Part shown: positions 45,206-54,579 of the stretch, piece by piece
Position numbering within the stretch: the stretch's first letter is position 1
Layout of the letters: every line of letters starts with the position of its first letter
Assembly (NCBI GenBank): GCA_021498095.1
Contig: JAIZWK010000001.1
Location: forward strand, 1 to 64,000
DNA from: Candidatus Harpocratesius repetitus
GTDB lineage: Archaea; Asgardarchaeota; Lokiarchaeia; Sigyniarchaeales; Promethearchaeaceae
Length of the DNA: 64,000 bases
Reading direction: 5' to 3'
Program-made: the position numbers and the translations under genes
Notes under the pieces: generated by a model
Database searches by the model: none
The model's input: only the letters and a program-made list of their open reading frames with translations
What the model was told of the DNA's origin: nothing

Positions 45206-45539
45206 TTTAGATCATCATTTTGTGATTCTTTTAAAAATTTCAATTTTTTCATAATAAAGAAATTCTATTTTTATTGAATTCCTCAAAAAGAATGCTTCAA
45301 ATGTACAACATTTTTTTTTTAATAAGAAAAATGTCATAATTAAGACATATTTTTGAGAATATGATCTTAAAGGATAATATTCTTTTAAAAATTTAATTGT
45401 CATTTAAAAATATAAAAATATATTAACTTAACATCAATGTTAAAAAGGTAAATAATCATATTTTAATCCTCAATTCGAAATCTTCTTAAGAAAAATTATT
45501 CATTTTATAATAAGAAAAATAACAACAAATGAACGAAAT
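45206..45539. promoter_or_regulatory. Divergent promoter region of two surface-protein genes, with perfect palindrome
   Basis: The gap separates the binding-protein gene (minus) and the beta-helix gene (plus). A perfect 7-bp inverted repeat, TTAACAT-ca-ATGTTAA, lies at 45428-45443. Directly before it is an A/T-only TATA-like stretch (aaatataaaaatatatt, ~45407-45423). It may be an operator for one or both surface genes. This is inference from symmetry only. Confidence 0.35.
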
Positions 45540-47864
45540 ATGAAACGCAAAAATTATTTTTCATTATTAGTGATTTTAGGACTTATTTTCAGTTTAAATG
45601 CTGAAGTAATCAGAACAAATGATTTGACATTTAATTCTAAAAATTTCGAGGTTAATTTTGGGAGAAATCTATTTTCATCAAATTTGTTAGAAGATTCACC
45701 TATATTAATTAATGGAAATGAAGATTTAGCTTCGTTTTGTACAATAGGTGATGGTAGTTTTGATAACCCATATATTATTGAAAATTTTAGTGTAAATGCT
45801 TACGAATCCGATGGAATTCTAATCCAGAATGTTAATCTACATGTAATTATTCGTAATTGTTTAATTGAAAATGGAATGGACAATTATCATATCGGAATTA
45901 AGCTTGAAAATTGTTCACATATTACAATCATGAATAATATATTACTTCACAATCAAATTGGAATTTATTTATGGATATCAACGAATAACACAATCATTAA
46001 TAACACAGCCAATTTTAATTCGTATGAAGGAATAGAATTACAATCAAGCAATTTAAACCACATAGGAAATAACACGGTAGAATCTAACGGCCATTATGGA
46101 ATTTTCCTTCATGATTCGTGCTTAAACGTTATCATTGATAACTTAAGCAGAAAAAATGGTTTTGATGGAATTTCTTTGATAGAATCTAGCAATTCAAATT
46201 ACTTTTCATATAATATTCTAAATGATAATAAACATAATGGAATTTATGTTTACTCTTCTTGTATCAATAATACATATTTTGAGAATACAGTATCAAATAA
46301 TACATGGGATGGAATTCATATTGAATCATCAAGTAATTTGAATAATATTTCAAATAATCGAATTTTTGATAATTTGATTTCAGGAATTAAATTAGAGAAT
46401 AACTGTAGTAATAATATTATTTCAAATAACTCAGTAAATAAATGCGAAAGAGGAATATATTTGAGAGATTTATGTATTAATAATTCTCTCATAAAGAATG
46501 TTTTAACTTCCAATATATGGGAAGGCATTTTTTTGGATATACAAAGCGATAAAAACGCACTTGACAATAATATTATTACAGATAATGGAGGAAATGGAAT
46601 ATTTCTACTTAATTCGAGCAGCAATCTTATCGCAAGTAGCACAATCAATGGGTGCATAAGAGGAATTTCTTTGAGTACATCGAGTTTAAACAATACAATA
46701 AAGGATAATATTGCTTCATCCAATATTTGGGAAGGAATTTATTTTGATTTACAAAGCAATAAAAATACAATTATTAATAATAAAATTGCCGATAATGGAG
46801 GTAGAGGGATTTATTTAACTAATTCCAGCGATAATTGCATTGTAAATAACACAATAAACGAGTGCGAAAGAGGAATTTCTTTGAAAACAGCAAGTTTAAA
46901 CAATACAATAAAAGATAATATTGTTTTATCCAATATTTGGGAAGGAATATACTTAGAATCATCAAGTGATACAAATTCAATAATTAATAATATCATTAAG
47001 AATAACAATCATAATGGAATTTTAGTTGATGATTCAAATTCAAATATAATTGAAAATAATACAATTAGTTCTCATATTTATGGTTTGAATCTTATTAAAA
47101 CTAGTGCTAATATGATTTTTGGAAATTTTATTGAAGAAAATAGGTACGGTGTATATATAGATAAAGCAAGCGGGAATATTATTTGGAAGAATTATTTTAT
47201 AAGAAACTTTGATAATAATGTCTATTCTTCATCTACTTCAATTAATCAATGGGATAATGGTACTCATGGAAATTATTGGGGAAATTATTACTATCAATAT
47301 CCTAATGCTTCAAATAATGGGATAATTTGGGATACTCCATATGCAATTGAAGGATCAGTAAATGAATATGATAGATTTCCACTAGTTTTACCTGCACCAA
47401 GTTCCCCTGTTCTTCAAAAAATTATCCCTGATGCAAGTATAGATGGAATAATTACCTTAACTTGGAATAAAGTAACAGACGCAAAAAGTTATCAGATATA
47501 TCGCTCTACCCAATTTATATCCGATATATCAAATCTGACTCCAATTGCTATTACAGGTTCATCATTTTATACAGATAATATAATTATGAACGGTACATAT
47601 TTCTATGTAATTACAGCAATAAATGGTAGTGGAGAATCTTATATTTCCAATTGTGAATCGATTCATGTAGAAATCCATCCAACTTCATCGAATTCTGAAA
47701 ATCTTGATCCTCTTGAAGGTTTTGATCTATCTAAGATATATATTCCAGGATACTCAATTAGACTATTTGGGATATTTGCAACTATTTCGATAATAGGAAT
47801 AATAGTGATTATTAACAAGAAACTTATCAACCCTAAAATTAATGCAATATCGAAATATTTCTAA
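45540..47864 (+). CDS. Surface protein with right-handed beta-helix repeats, FN3 domain and C-terminal anchor
   Basis: A signal peptide (1-~22) is followed by a long array of parallel beta-helix (PbH1, NosD-like) repeats at ~85-560, with recurring 'N(I/T)I.NN....N..GI.L..S' units. Two ~60-residue blocks ('LNNTIKDNI..SNIWEGIY') are near-identical, pointing to internal duplication. A fibronectin-type-III-like domain lies at ~620-710 ('ITLTWNKVTDAKSYQIYRS'). The end has 'IPGYSIRLFGIFATISIIG' and a basic tail. It likely binds or processes polysaccharide outside the cell. It is divergent from the family 5 binding protein. Confidence 0.82.
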   Translation: MKRKNYFSLLVILGLIFSLNAEVIRTNDLTFNSKNFEVNFGRNLFSSNLLEDSPILINGNEDLASFCTIGDGSFDNPYIIENFSVNAYESDGILIQNVNLHVIIRNCLIENGMDNYHIGIKLENCSHITIMNNILLHNQIGIYLWISTNNTIINNTANFNSYEGIELQSSNLNHIGNNTVESNGHYGIFLHDSCLNVIIDNLSRKNGFDGISLIESSNSNYFSYNILNDNKHNGIYVYSSCINNTYFENTVSNNTWDGIHIESSSNLNNISNNRIFDNLISGIKLENNCSNNIISNNSVNKCERGIYLRDLCINNSLIKNVLTSNIWEGIFLDIQSDKNALDNNIITDNGGNGIFLLNSSSNLIASSTINGCIRGISLSTSSLNNTIKDNIASSNIWEGIYFDLQSNKNTIINNKIADNGGRGIYLTNSSDNCIVNNTINECERGISLKTASLNNTIKDNIVLSNIWEGIYLESSSDTNSIINNIIKNNNHNGILVDDSNSNIIENNTISSHIYGLNLIKTSANMIFGNFIEENRYGVYIDKASGNIIWKNYFIRNFDNNVYSSSTSINQWDNGTHGNYWGNYYYQYPNASNNGIIWDTPYAIEGSVNEYDRFPLVLPAPSSPVLQKIIPDASIDGIITLTWNKVTDAKSYQIYRSTQFISDISNLTPIAITGSSFYTDNIIMNGTYFYVITAINGSGESYISNCESIHVEIHPTSSNSENLDPLEGFDLSKIYIPGYSIRLFGIFATISIIGIIVIINKKLINPKINAISKYF

Positions 47865-48172
47865 TTTTTTTGTTTTTTTGACTTAAAATTGACTTCCATT
47901 TAAACACTTGAAAAGGACGATAAAAAAAAACACTTTTTTTCATTCTGATCTCGAAGAATTTATTGTTCTTGCAAATTTTGCCCAAATTTTTTTATATCTT
48001 TAGATTTTAGCATATGACGTTGATGAATTTTTAAAGGTTCGGGTGCCATTCGATTTTCTCACGAAATTAACTTCAATTGAATGATCAAAATAAAAGAAAA
48101 AATACACCGTCGAATCAGGATCCAGCGGATCTGGCCGTAAAAGTGAACTTCAGCCCCGTCGGGCAGAAAAAC
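47865..48172. other. Intergenic region with a higher-GC segment
   Basis: A 308-bp gap. From ~48105 the base composition rises, and a plus-strand frame from 48077 ('MNDQNKRKNTPSNQDPADL') runs into the 3' end of the cassette gene. It could be the 5' end of a gene cut off by arrival of the cassette. No RNA gene was recognised. Confidence 0.35.
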
Positions 48173-49171
48173 TCATATAATCGAATAGGGAGAATTGGGC
48201 AGCTTTTTCTTGAATTTCTGCAAAATATCTTGAATCAAAGGATCGCTGGAAGGCAGATTTTCCTGTAGAAGCGCAAGAATTGAAGGTGTAGCCAACATCA
48301 GCAGTAGTTTCCGATGTCGAGCCGTAAATCCATGAGGGAATGAATTAGGATCAAGAGAAACACTTTTTTTTGAGCCGTTGATTTTGATGTATGCAAATGC
48401 CATATCGGGAATGGTGGGCGGATTGAACGGAATCTCGAGCTTGGGAAATTTACCGACTATTTCGGAATAGGTATACGTTTTAACATCCATATCTGGTCTT
48501 CTAATATAATTTAAAATAAAATCTATTTCTGAAGATTGAGAATCAAATTCCACCTTTTTATAATAAAAGTCAAGTATTGCCTTTCGCTCCTCTGGATAAT
48601 TATCATTTATTGCATCAAAGCCGTTTTCAAAAACTGGATAGCCGTTTTTATCATAAGCCGGAATCGGAAAATTGGGACGGACTTGCCGTACGAAATACCA
48701 TGCCAACCAGAAATTTGACTCAGGTAAGCCATCTCGGGCTCGCGGCACGATTTCGGAAGAAGGAAACGGCATGATATACCATTCAAAACTGTAATCGCAC
48801 GGATACTGCCGTAGATCGATTCCCATCACCCAGAAATAGTGCATGACCCTAAAAAAATATCTAGATTTCTGAGGAATAGGTTCGGGAAATGGAAAATAGA
48901 TCCTTGAACGTATAAAGCAGGGAGAAAGCGATTTCGGGTCGAGTAGGCGCTCATAGTGGTAAAAACGCCAATACGGATGAAGGGGGACGCCGAAGTCATC
49001 AGTTGGAATATTGATCGGAAGTGGAAGCCCGAACCTAAATCCATGTGGATATTCTTTTTTGGGATCGGTTGGAAACCGCTCGTAATCATCGATATCATAT
49101 TCATCTGTATAATTATCATCGTTGTAAATATTGTTAAAATATTTTATCATCCATTCGCTGCGGTTCTTCAT
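48173..49171 (-). CDS. Unrecognised cassette protein B (332 aa)
   Basis: I do not recognise this protein. It is rich in Pro, Phe, Tyr and Trp ('YPHGFRFGLPLPINIPTDDFGVPLHPYWRFYHYE', segments of residues ~40-73), has no signal peptide or membrane helix, and ends with a helical 'HRKLLLMLATPSILALLQENLP' region (~285-306). Its GC content is visibly higher than its neighbours. It follows gene A on the same strand with a ~205-bp gap. A second, damaged copy lies at 61633-62280. Duplication with partner A suggests a two-gene accessory or mobile cassette of unknown role. Confidence 0.65.
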   Translation of the reverse strand: MKNRSEWMIKYFNNIYNDDNYTDEYDIDDYERFPTDPKKEYPHGFRFGLPLPINIPTDDFGVPLHPYWRFYHYERLLDPKSLSPCFIRSRIYFPFPEPIPQKSRYFFRVMHYFWVMGIDLRQYPCDYSFEWYIMPFPSSEIVPRARDGLPESNFWLAWYFVRQVRPNFPIPAYDKNGYPVFENGFDAINDNYPEERKAILDFYYKKVEFDSQSSEIDFILNYIRRPDMDVKTYTYSEIVGKFPKLEIPFNPPTIPDMAFAYIKINGSKKSVSLDPNSFPHGFTARHRKLLLMLATPSILALLQENLPSSDPLIQDILQKFKKKLPNSPYSII

Positions 49172-49376
49172 TTTTATGCCATCTTCTTTTATTCAATTAT
49201 TCTTTCGTTCATTATTATTTCTCTTGTAATTTATTTCAAATTTTCTTTTTTAAACTTAACCTCTAAAAAATTTTATGAAAAAACATATCAAAATATAAAA
49301 AAAACATGATATGAAATAAAAGTATAAAAAAATGCAGCGCAAACTTGTTATTGCTCATTTGATTTGACCTCATGGT

Positions 49377-51272
49377 TTACATCCCCAAATTAAAAAGGCG
49401 GAATACATGCTCGTAATCTTTTATTTCGGCTTTTATTTTTTCTCCTTTCAGCAGTTTGATTAAATTATCATAATCTTCCCACCATGATACAAAATTTATA
49501 TCAAATATATCTTGTTTAAAGGTGGTAGAATCGAAACTTACACCAAACGATTCACATATTCCAGCAGCGGTCTCAGCGTTGGTAAAACCGCACAAAATAA
49601 AAAAATCCTGCTCAAAATCGAGCACCTTCTCATACTGCCATGAAAATACGGGTACCTTAATCTTCGTATTTGCAGATTCATGCTGCAGAAACAGCATAAT
49701 CCGAAGGGGTTCGTTATTAAAATGATCGAAAATCCCTGGAAACTGCTGCTCAATTGCAGCTCGAATTTCGGGAACATTTAGATAAACCATACCTGACAGC
49801 AAATTTAGAAAATCGTTCCGCTCAAGCAGCGGGGTATATTTACCAATGATTTTGGCATTTTTTTGATACCATTTAATATATTTTCGGTCGACAGAATGAA
49901 TAATAGGCATATGCAGTCTGTTTCGGATGAATTCTGTATGGTCATCTTTGTTCTTTCCGTAAGGGATTTCAATTATAGTATTAGTTTTTTTATCTAAATG
50001 ACTTATATATTCACCTGCGTCTAATGTTTCGGTTATAAACGCAAAAAACTTATTTAATATGAATATTGTATCCGTATAGCCTGCACCTTTATATTCCTTT
50101 TTACTCATTATTTTTGATATCTGAATAGGATCTTTAAGATATGTCAAAAAGGTTTCATATAGCGAAGGATCATCTTTTCCGTATATCCTTTCCAAAATTT
50201 TCATTTTCTCCAGTATAAAGATAATTTCGATTTCGGAGTCGGCTTGAAATCTAAAAATATATTTATTGTCAAGATTTTCTGCGGTAGGCCAATCTAATTC
50301 TATTTTAATTATGCCTTTGTTTAAAAATGTTCTCGGAGTAAGATCCAGTTCCGTTTTAATTCTTACCAAGCATGGAGCGAATGCGCCTGAAAAAGGTAAT
50401 TTTATTTCTTGTTCATCATAATTTACGGCGAATTTCCTCCAAGATGAGCGCAAAAACTTTTCATTCACAGCATCCAATGCAGCTAAAGCGGATGAAAAAG
50501 ACCATGGTTTTAAAGATCCGTATTTAATTTTGGAAATTAATTTGGATTTCTTTGTGAAGAAAGATTTAGATGATTTGATATTTAAAAATTCTAATGCATC
50601 AAAGATCATAAATAGAAGACCATCCATTTCTATCATTTGATCTATCGTAAAAATAACCGGCTTTACCTTTTTAACATCATTTGGCGAAATTATATATGTT
50701 TTATCGGGGTCCAACAAATTTCCGTCATTTCCGGATTTTATTTGATACAATTTGTTGACAAAAAGCCAAATCCATTTATTTTCATCATTTGGTGAAAGAG
50801 GTCGAAAATTTAATGGTGATGAATAATCAAAATTTCCAAGGTCTTTACCAAGATCACTCACTGCCATGTATAAATTCGCCCAGTTTTGGGCAAATTTTTG
50901 ATGAATACTTCTTTCATCTTCTTTTTTTTCAGCAAAAAACATCTTTTTTACCAAATTTCTAAACGATGGTCTACCTTTTCTAGACGCTACTTTTCCATCA
51001 TTATCAGATATTCCGGCTTGTTCTAATCTTTCTTTCAATTTGAAATATTGAATGAAAAAACTACACATATCCCTTACATTTGTACCTTTAATGATATTAA
51101 AATCTCCCGCTGCAAGTTGAGAAATTTTATTAAAATCAGGTCGAATATCTGTACTTGCAATTCCTGCTGAAGAAGAAAGGAGATTAAACATAAATAACCT
51201 GATTATTGCAAATAGATGATAATAATCGGTTTGAATTTGTAATACATTTTTTCTGTTAATTGGATTTTCCAA
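49377..51272 (-). CDS. Unrecognised cassette protein A (631 aa)
   Basis: A 631-aa soluble protein of no family known to me. The N-terminal third is helical and Lys-rich ('KGRPSFRNLVKKMFFAEKK', ~99-117). The middle (~305-420) has regular strands ('LVRIKTELDLTPRTFLNKG', 'KYIFRFQADSEIEIIFILEKM'), and the C-terminal third is mixed ('PVFSWQYEKVLDFEQDFFILCG'). No nuclease, helicase, transposase or toxin motif stands out. Gene B follows downstream. The region from gene A's middle to B's end is duplicated, in damaged form, at 61633-63022. A broken insertion sequence lies just upstream of the start. Confidence 0.68.
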   Translation of the reverse strand: MENPINRKNVLQIQTDYYHLFAIIRLFMFNLLSSSAGIASTDIRPDFNKISQLAAGDFNIIKGTNVRDMCSFFIQYFKLKERLEQAGISDNDGKVASRKGRPSFRNLVKKMFFAEKKEDERSIHQKFAQNWANLYMAVSDLGKDLGNFDYSSPLNFRPLSPNDENKWIWLFVNKLYQIKSGNDGNLLDPDKTYIISPNDVKKVKPVIFTIDQMIEMDGLLFMIFDALEFLNIKSSKSFFTKKSKLISKIKYGSLKPWSFSSALAALDAVNEKFLRSSWRKFAVNYDEQEIKLPFSGAFAPCLVRIKTELDLTPRTFLNKGIIKIELDWPTAENLDNKYIFRFQADSEIEIIFILEKMKILERIYGKDDPSLYETFLTYLKDPIQISKIMSKKEYKGAGYTDTIFILNKFFAFITETLDAGEYISHLDKKTNTIIEIPYGKNKDDHTEFIRNRLHMPIIHSVDRKYIKWYQKNAKIIGKYTPLLERNDFLNLLSGMVYLNVPEIRAAIEQQFPGIFDHFNNEPLRIMLFLQHESANTKIKVPVFSWQYEKVLDFEQDFFILCGFTNAETAAGICESFGVSFDSTTFKQDIFDINFVSWWEDYDNLIKLLKGEKIKAEIKDYEHVFRLFNLGM

Positions 51273-51341
51273 TGCGGTTTGAAAATCAAATTTATTTCCA
51301 TAAACTCTTTTTAAATTTTTATAATTATTATAAGAAGTTTT

Positions 51342-52801
51342 GAGAATTTCTCAGTTCCCATGAATCACTTTTTTGTCTTTGATTTTTACTGCATTGCACT
51401 CACTTGACACGATGTTATAGCAGAAAGAGACTTTACAACGATTTGATATGAAATATTCACCCTTTTGAGTATTTTATCTAAGATTTTTGGTTCATCTCGA
51501 ATAATGAAATATGAAAGTAAAAGATCTTGCCACATTTCGATGGATCTTCTTCCGCGAAAATCAATAAATTTTTTAAGAGCACTAAACTCTTTTTCAACGA
51601 GGTTGGAGGTTATGTACATATTGTGAAATTGCTTGAGGATTGTGTTCATTGCGGCGGCCACCACATATGAACTTCCACCGAGAGCTTTAATCCGACCTCT
51701 CTTTTTATCATGGTTGAAAACATGAACGTCCCACTCCTTTTTATTTGTTTTTCCGGAAGGTCTTCCTCGAGGTTTCCGATTTTCGAGTTTCTTTTTCTTT
51801 TCTGCTTCGATAACGTGCTTTGGACGGTTTTTACTTCCTTTCTTTCTACCACGTTTTTTCTTTCCTAAACTTTCTTTACTTGTTTTCACCTGACCTATAA
51901 ACCAACCTCCGATTGCTGTAATTTCATTAGTAGTTTGAAAGGTAGTTTTAGTTACATGAAACTGATCATAGGAATAGATTTCAACGGTAATTCTCCCGTA
52001 TGGAGGTTTATGAATGTGTCTGATATGGGTAAGATTCTGTTTCAATTCTCTTGCAACCCCCACATAAGCAAGAAATCCATCCGATACGAGTAGTTCAAGT
52101 GGATAAAGAAGACGATCTGCACAGTCCTTTACTATTTCAAGGATTTTTTCTTTGGTTCGTTTTTTAACGAGCTCTACCGCCATAATTTTGTTATTTCCAC
52201 TAACAACAACTATCAAATACCACGTTTTCTTCCCAATATTAAGAAATGTTTCATCTATAAATAAGCTGTTGCTCCTACGTCTTATATTTTTGAAGGTTTT
52301 CTTGCGTTTTGTCGATTTTGAAACCATTGTTATGATTTGTAGTAATAGCCGTGAAAGTGTTGATTTGTTCAATTTCAGCCTTCTTGATAATGCTTTGATG
52401 TTTTAGCGACCTCTTTTTAAGGGTTGGGAAATTGTTGACCGTATTTCGCGTTTTAGGTTTTTGAAAAACTTACTCGTATGAGGATAGAAAGATTTCCCAC
52501 ATGTAGTACACAGGATTTGTTGAGGAGCCCCTTTAACACTCGTATCATGACCGTTATACCTCAAATCCTGTTTCTTTCCTTTTTCTTTTTGATTAGGACA
52601 ACATATTTCGATATAATCCATAATTTCGTTTAAACCAAGAGTGATGGTTATTGGTATTTGCCACATATCAGGTTGTAAAGTGGCAATCTTACAAGCTTGG
52701 GACATATTTAGTTAAGGTAAGAGTCAAAACAATAAAAAAGTATCATTTTCACCCAAGATAACCCCGGGATTTTTGTTGGTCATGGGAAATGAGAAATTGT
52801 C
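51342..52801. mobile_element. Inactivated insertion sequence with ~25-bp imperfect terminal inverted repeats
   Basis: The left end gagaatttctcagttcccat (51342 onward) and the right end (52775-52801, reverse complement gacaatttctcatttcccat) pair with two mismatches over 20 bases and continue a little further. They enclose a transposase gene split by a stop codon. No clear target duplication was seen. Confidence 0.75.
51386..52705 (-). pseudogene. Transposase split by an in-frame stop
   Basis: The first part (52403-52705, 100 aa) carries a zinc-finger-like pair of cysteine motifs ('ICCPNQ' and 'LCTTCGKSF'). The second part (51386-52372, 328 aa) has DDE-type features ('LFIDETFLNIGKK' for the first Asp, 'ELLVSDGFLAYVGV' for the second, and a helical C-terminus with 'NLVEKEFSALKKF' for the Glu). 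Both parts are in the same frame, separated only by a TAA and 10 codons that read like normal helix-turn-helix sequence ('IKALSRRLKLNKSTLSRLL'). It is therefore one gene inactivated by a nonsense mutation, unless the stop is read through. The family resembles IS1/IS1595-type zinc-finger transposases. Confidence 0.78.
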
Positions 52802-52835
52802 AAAAAAAGAAAATAAAAAATAAATTTGTCTTATA

Positions 52836-53921
52836 TTATCGCCGTTTTTTTATATATATTATCATTATCGCAATAAACGAAATTCCAATCAAAATTCCTT
52901 GAGAATAACCAGGAATATTGTCAAAAGGAGAAGATTGAGTATCGTCAGTAGCAGTATCATCTGTTGCAGTATCATCAGTTGCAGTATCATCAGTTGCAGT
53001 ATCATCAGTTGCAGTATCATCAGTTGCAGTATCATCAGTTGTTGTATCATCTCCATTTTGAGATCCTGGATAATCATTAGCATCTAAGGGATTTGACCCT
53101 GAAAGAATTTCAACTCCATCACCATAACCATCACCATCTGTATCGATCACAAGAGGATCTGTACCATATTTAATCTCAAATCCATCAAGTAAATTGTTTT
53201 GAATGTATTGATAAGGTCCTGTTCCGATAAGGATATCTGTGGTCGTATTTAATAAGTCATTATATGGATAACCAGCATCACTTGGCAAGATATATGAGCC
53301 GGAAAAACACAAAAGTGGAATAAACGACATAAATGGATAATTCAATTTGAATGTTACCTGGTATTGATTATCAACAATTGTTTCGTTTATTAAAAGAGGA
53401 GTCTCAGGATATTCCTCAGCTAAAGGTTCATATAAACTGCTTATTTGCACATATTGTGCATTAATTAAGTTATTTAAGCGATCAAAAGACCACTTTACAT
53501 CATCAGCGGTAAAAGCAGAGCCATCATGAAATGTAACTCCTTGTTTTAATGGTACTGTAAATGTTTTTCCATCTGGACTCCAAGACCCCATATTTTCCGC
53601 AAGAACTGGAATTATAGACAGTTCTGGATCAGATAAATTATAAGCGAACAATCCTTCACAAACCTGATCGATTATCCTAATTGAAGCTGAATCCCATGCT
53701 TGATGAGGATCCAAATCAAAAATTAAACTCCCCACACCATAATTCAAATATGTTCCTGGAATAATACTTTGTGTTTTCGGATTATATGATTTATAATACG
53801 ATGTTTTTGTAGAAAAATAGGAGTTAACTCTCATTGATAAGGTAAATACTGTTAAAATCAAAAAAATACTTAAAAATTCTTTGATTTTTTTATGTTTGTG
53901 CATTTTTCTTTTCCACCCCAT
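52836..53921 (-). CDS. Internally deleted paralogue of the family 5 binding protein
   Basis: A 361-aa protein. Residues ~1-240 match the N-terminal lobe of the binding protein encoded at 42953-45205 ('LKQGVTFHDGSAFTADDVKWSFDRL', 'ILIGTGPYQYI'). The sequence then jumps in frame at 'YIQNNLLDGFEIKYG' to the last Asp-rich Ca-binding repeat and the 'IPGYSQGILIGISF' C-terminal anchor. About 390 residues, including the second lobe, are missing. It probably cannot close around a ligand, so it is either decaying or re-purposed as a surface protein. The linker is a Thr-Asp-Asp-Thr-Ala repeat encoded by 15-bp tandem units. Confidence 0.78.
   Translation of the reverse strand: MGWKRKMHKHKKIKEFLSIFLILTVFTLSMRVNSYFSTKTSYYKSYNPKTQSIIPGTYLNYGVGSLIFDLDPHQAWDSASIRIIDQVCEGLFAYNLSDPELSIIPVLAENMGSWSPDGKTFTVPLKQGVTFHDGSAFTADDVKWSFDRLNNLINAQYVQISSLYEPLAEEYPETPLLINETIVDNQYQVTFKLNYPFMSFIPLLCFSGSYILPSDAGYPYNDLLNTTTDILIGTGPYQYIQNNLLDGFEIKYGTDPLVIDTDGDGYGDGVEILSGSNPLDANDYPGSQNGDDTTTDDTATDDTATDDTATDDTATDDTATDDTATDDTQSSPFDNIPGYSQGILIGISFIAIMIIYIKKRR
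52944..53050 (-). repeat. 15-bp tandem repeat encoding (Thr-Asp-Asp-Thr-Ala)n
   Basis: About seven copies of gcagtatcatcagtt, nearly identical, encode the acidic linker in front of the C-terminal anchor. The related protein at 42953 has a shorter, less regular version at ~43060-43120, so the array has expanded here. Confidence 0.88.
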
Positions 53922-54579
53922 TTGTTAATAGGTTATTGTAGATTTCAAAAAATAGAAGGAAATCCGAAAATATTGCATCGATTATTCACAAAACCCAAAT
54001 CTATCCCATTTTTAAATTTGTCGAAACATCGTTTAAGAAAAATATATATAATTAAGTCAATAATTCAAAGAAAAATGATGGAAATGTGAAATTTTTGACC
54101 GCATTTAAGGGTTTAAAAATGCCGACTCAAATAGTAATTGGATGCACGGGAGTATTGTCGAAAATATTGGCCCAAAAGATAGAATTTGATTAAGATAAAA
54201 AAAATTGCTAGAGCCTCTTAAGATGCTCTTTTTTGATTTTCACGGAAGAAATGTCAGATTGTCCAATGACAATGAAATATAACCAATTTCATCTATGAAA
54301 ATTAGAGCACAAAACCATATTGATTTTGACAAATAAATATGTTTCTTACTGTTTTGTATATTATATAAATAACTATAAAAAAAAATTAATTAATAGAAAT
54401 ACTGCTCAATTATAAAGAGCACTTCAGGTTTCTTTCATGTAAGGGGGACAACTTAAATAATCTTAACGCAAACTCGTATAAAATTGGTTTCTTAGGTAGA
54501 ATTTTATGAAAAGTAAATCCTTAACTCAACTTTTTTCTCATAGAATTTCTTTCTTTTACTTTTCAATTTTCTTATCTTC
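53922..54579. other. Long intergenic region including the left arm of an inverted repeat
   Basis: A 658-bp region with no convincing gene. At 54210-54234 a short hairpin AGAGC...GCTCT followed by six T residues resembles a terminator. The stretch 54371-54506 is one arm of the inverted repeat described separately. Confidence 0.5.
54371..54506 (+). repeat. ~135-bp repeat, left copy of an inverted pair
   Basis: The sequence from the A-run and aattaattaat through actgctcaattata, catgtaagggggacaactta and acgcaaa to ttcttaggtagaat matches the reverse complement of 60842-60975 with scattered differences. The two copies bracket a ~6.4-kb gene block. Confidence 0.85.

Noticed and set aside
46316..46723. 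A 135-codon minus-strand frame inside the beta-helix protein gene
   Set aside because: It is a shadow of the regular N/I-rich repeat codons on the other strand.
48020..48172. A possible tRNA or other RNA gene, because of higher GC and a ggttcgggtgcc string
   Set aside because: No acceptor stem pairing or anticodon arm could be built around it.
48956..49309. A 117-codon plus-strand hydrophobic frame overlapping cassette gene B
   Set aside because: It lies largely antisense to gene B and its hydrophobicity reflects T-rich sequence.
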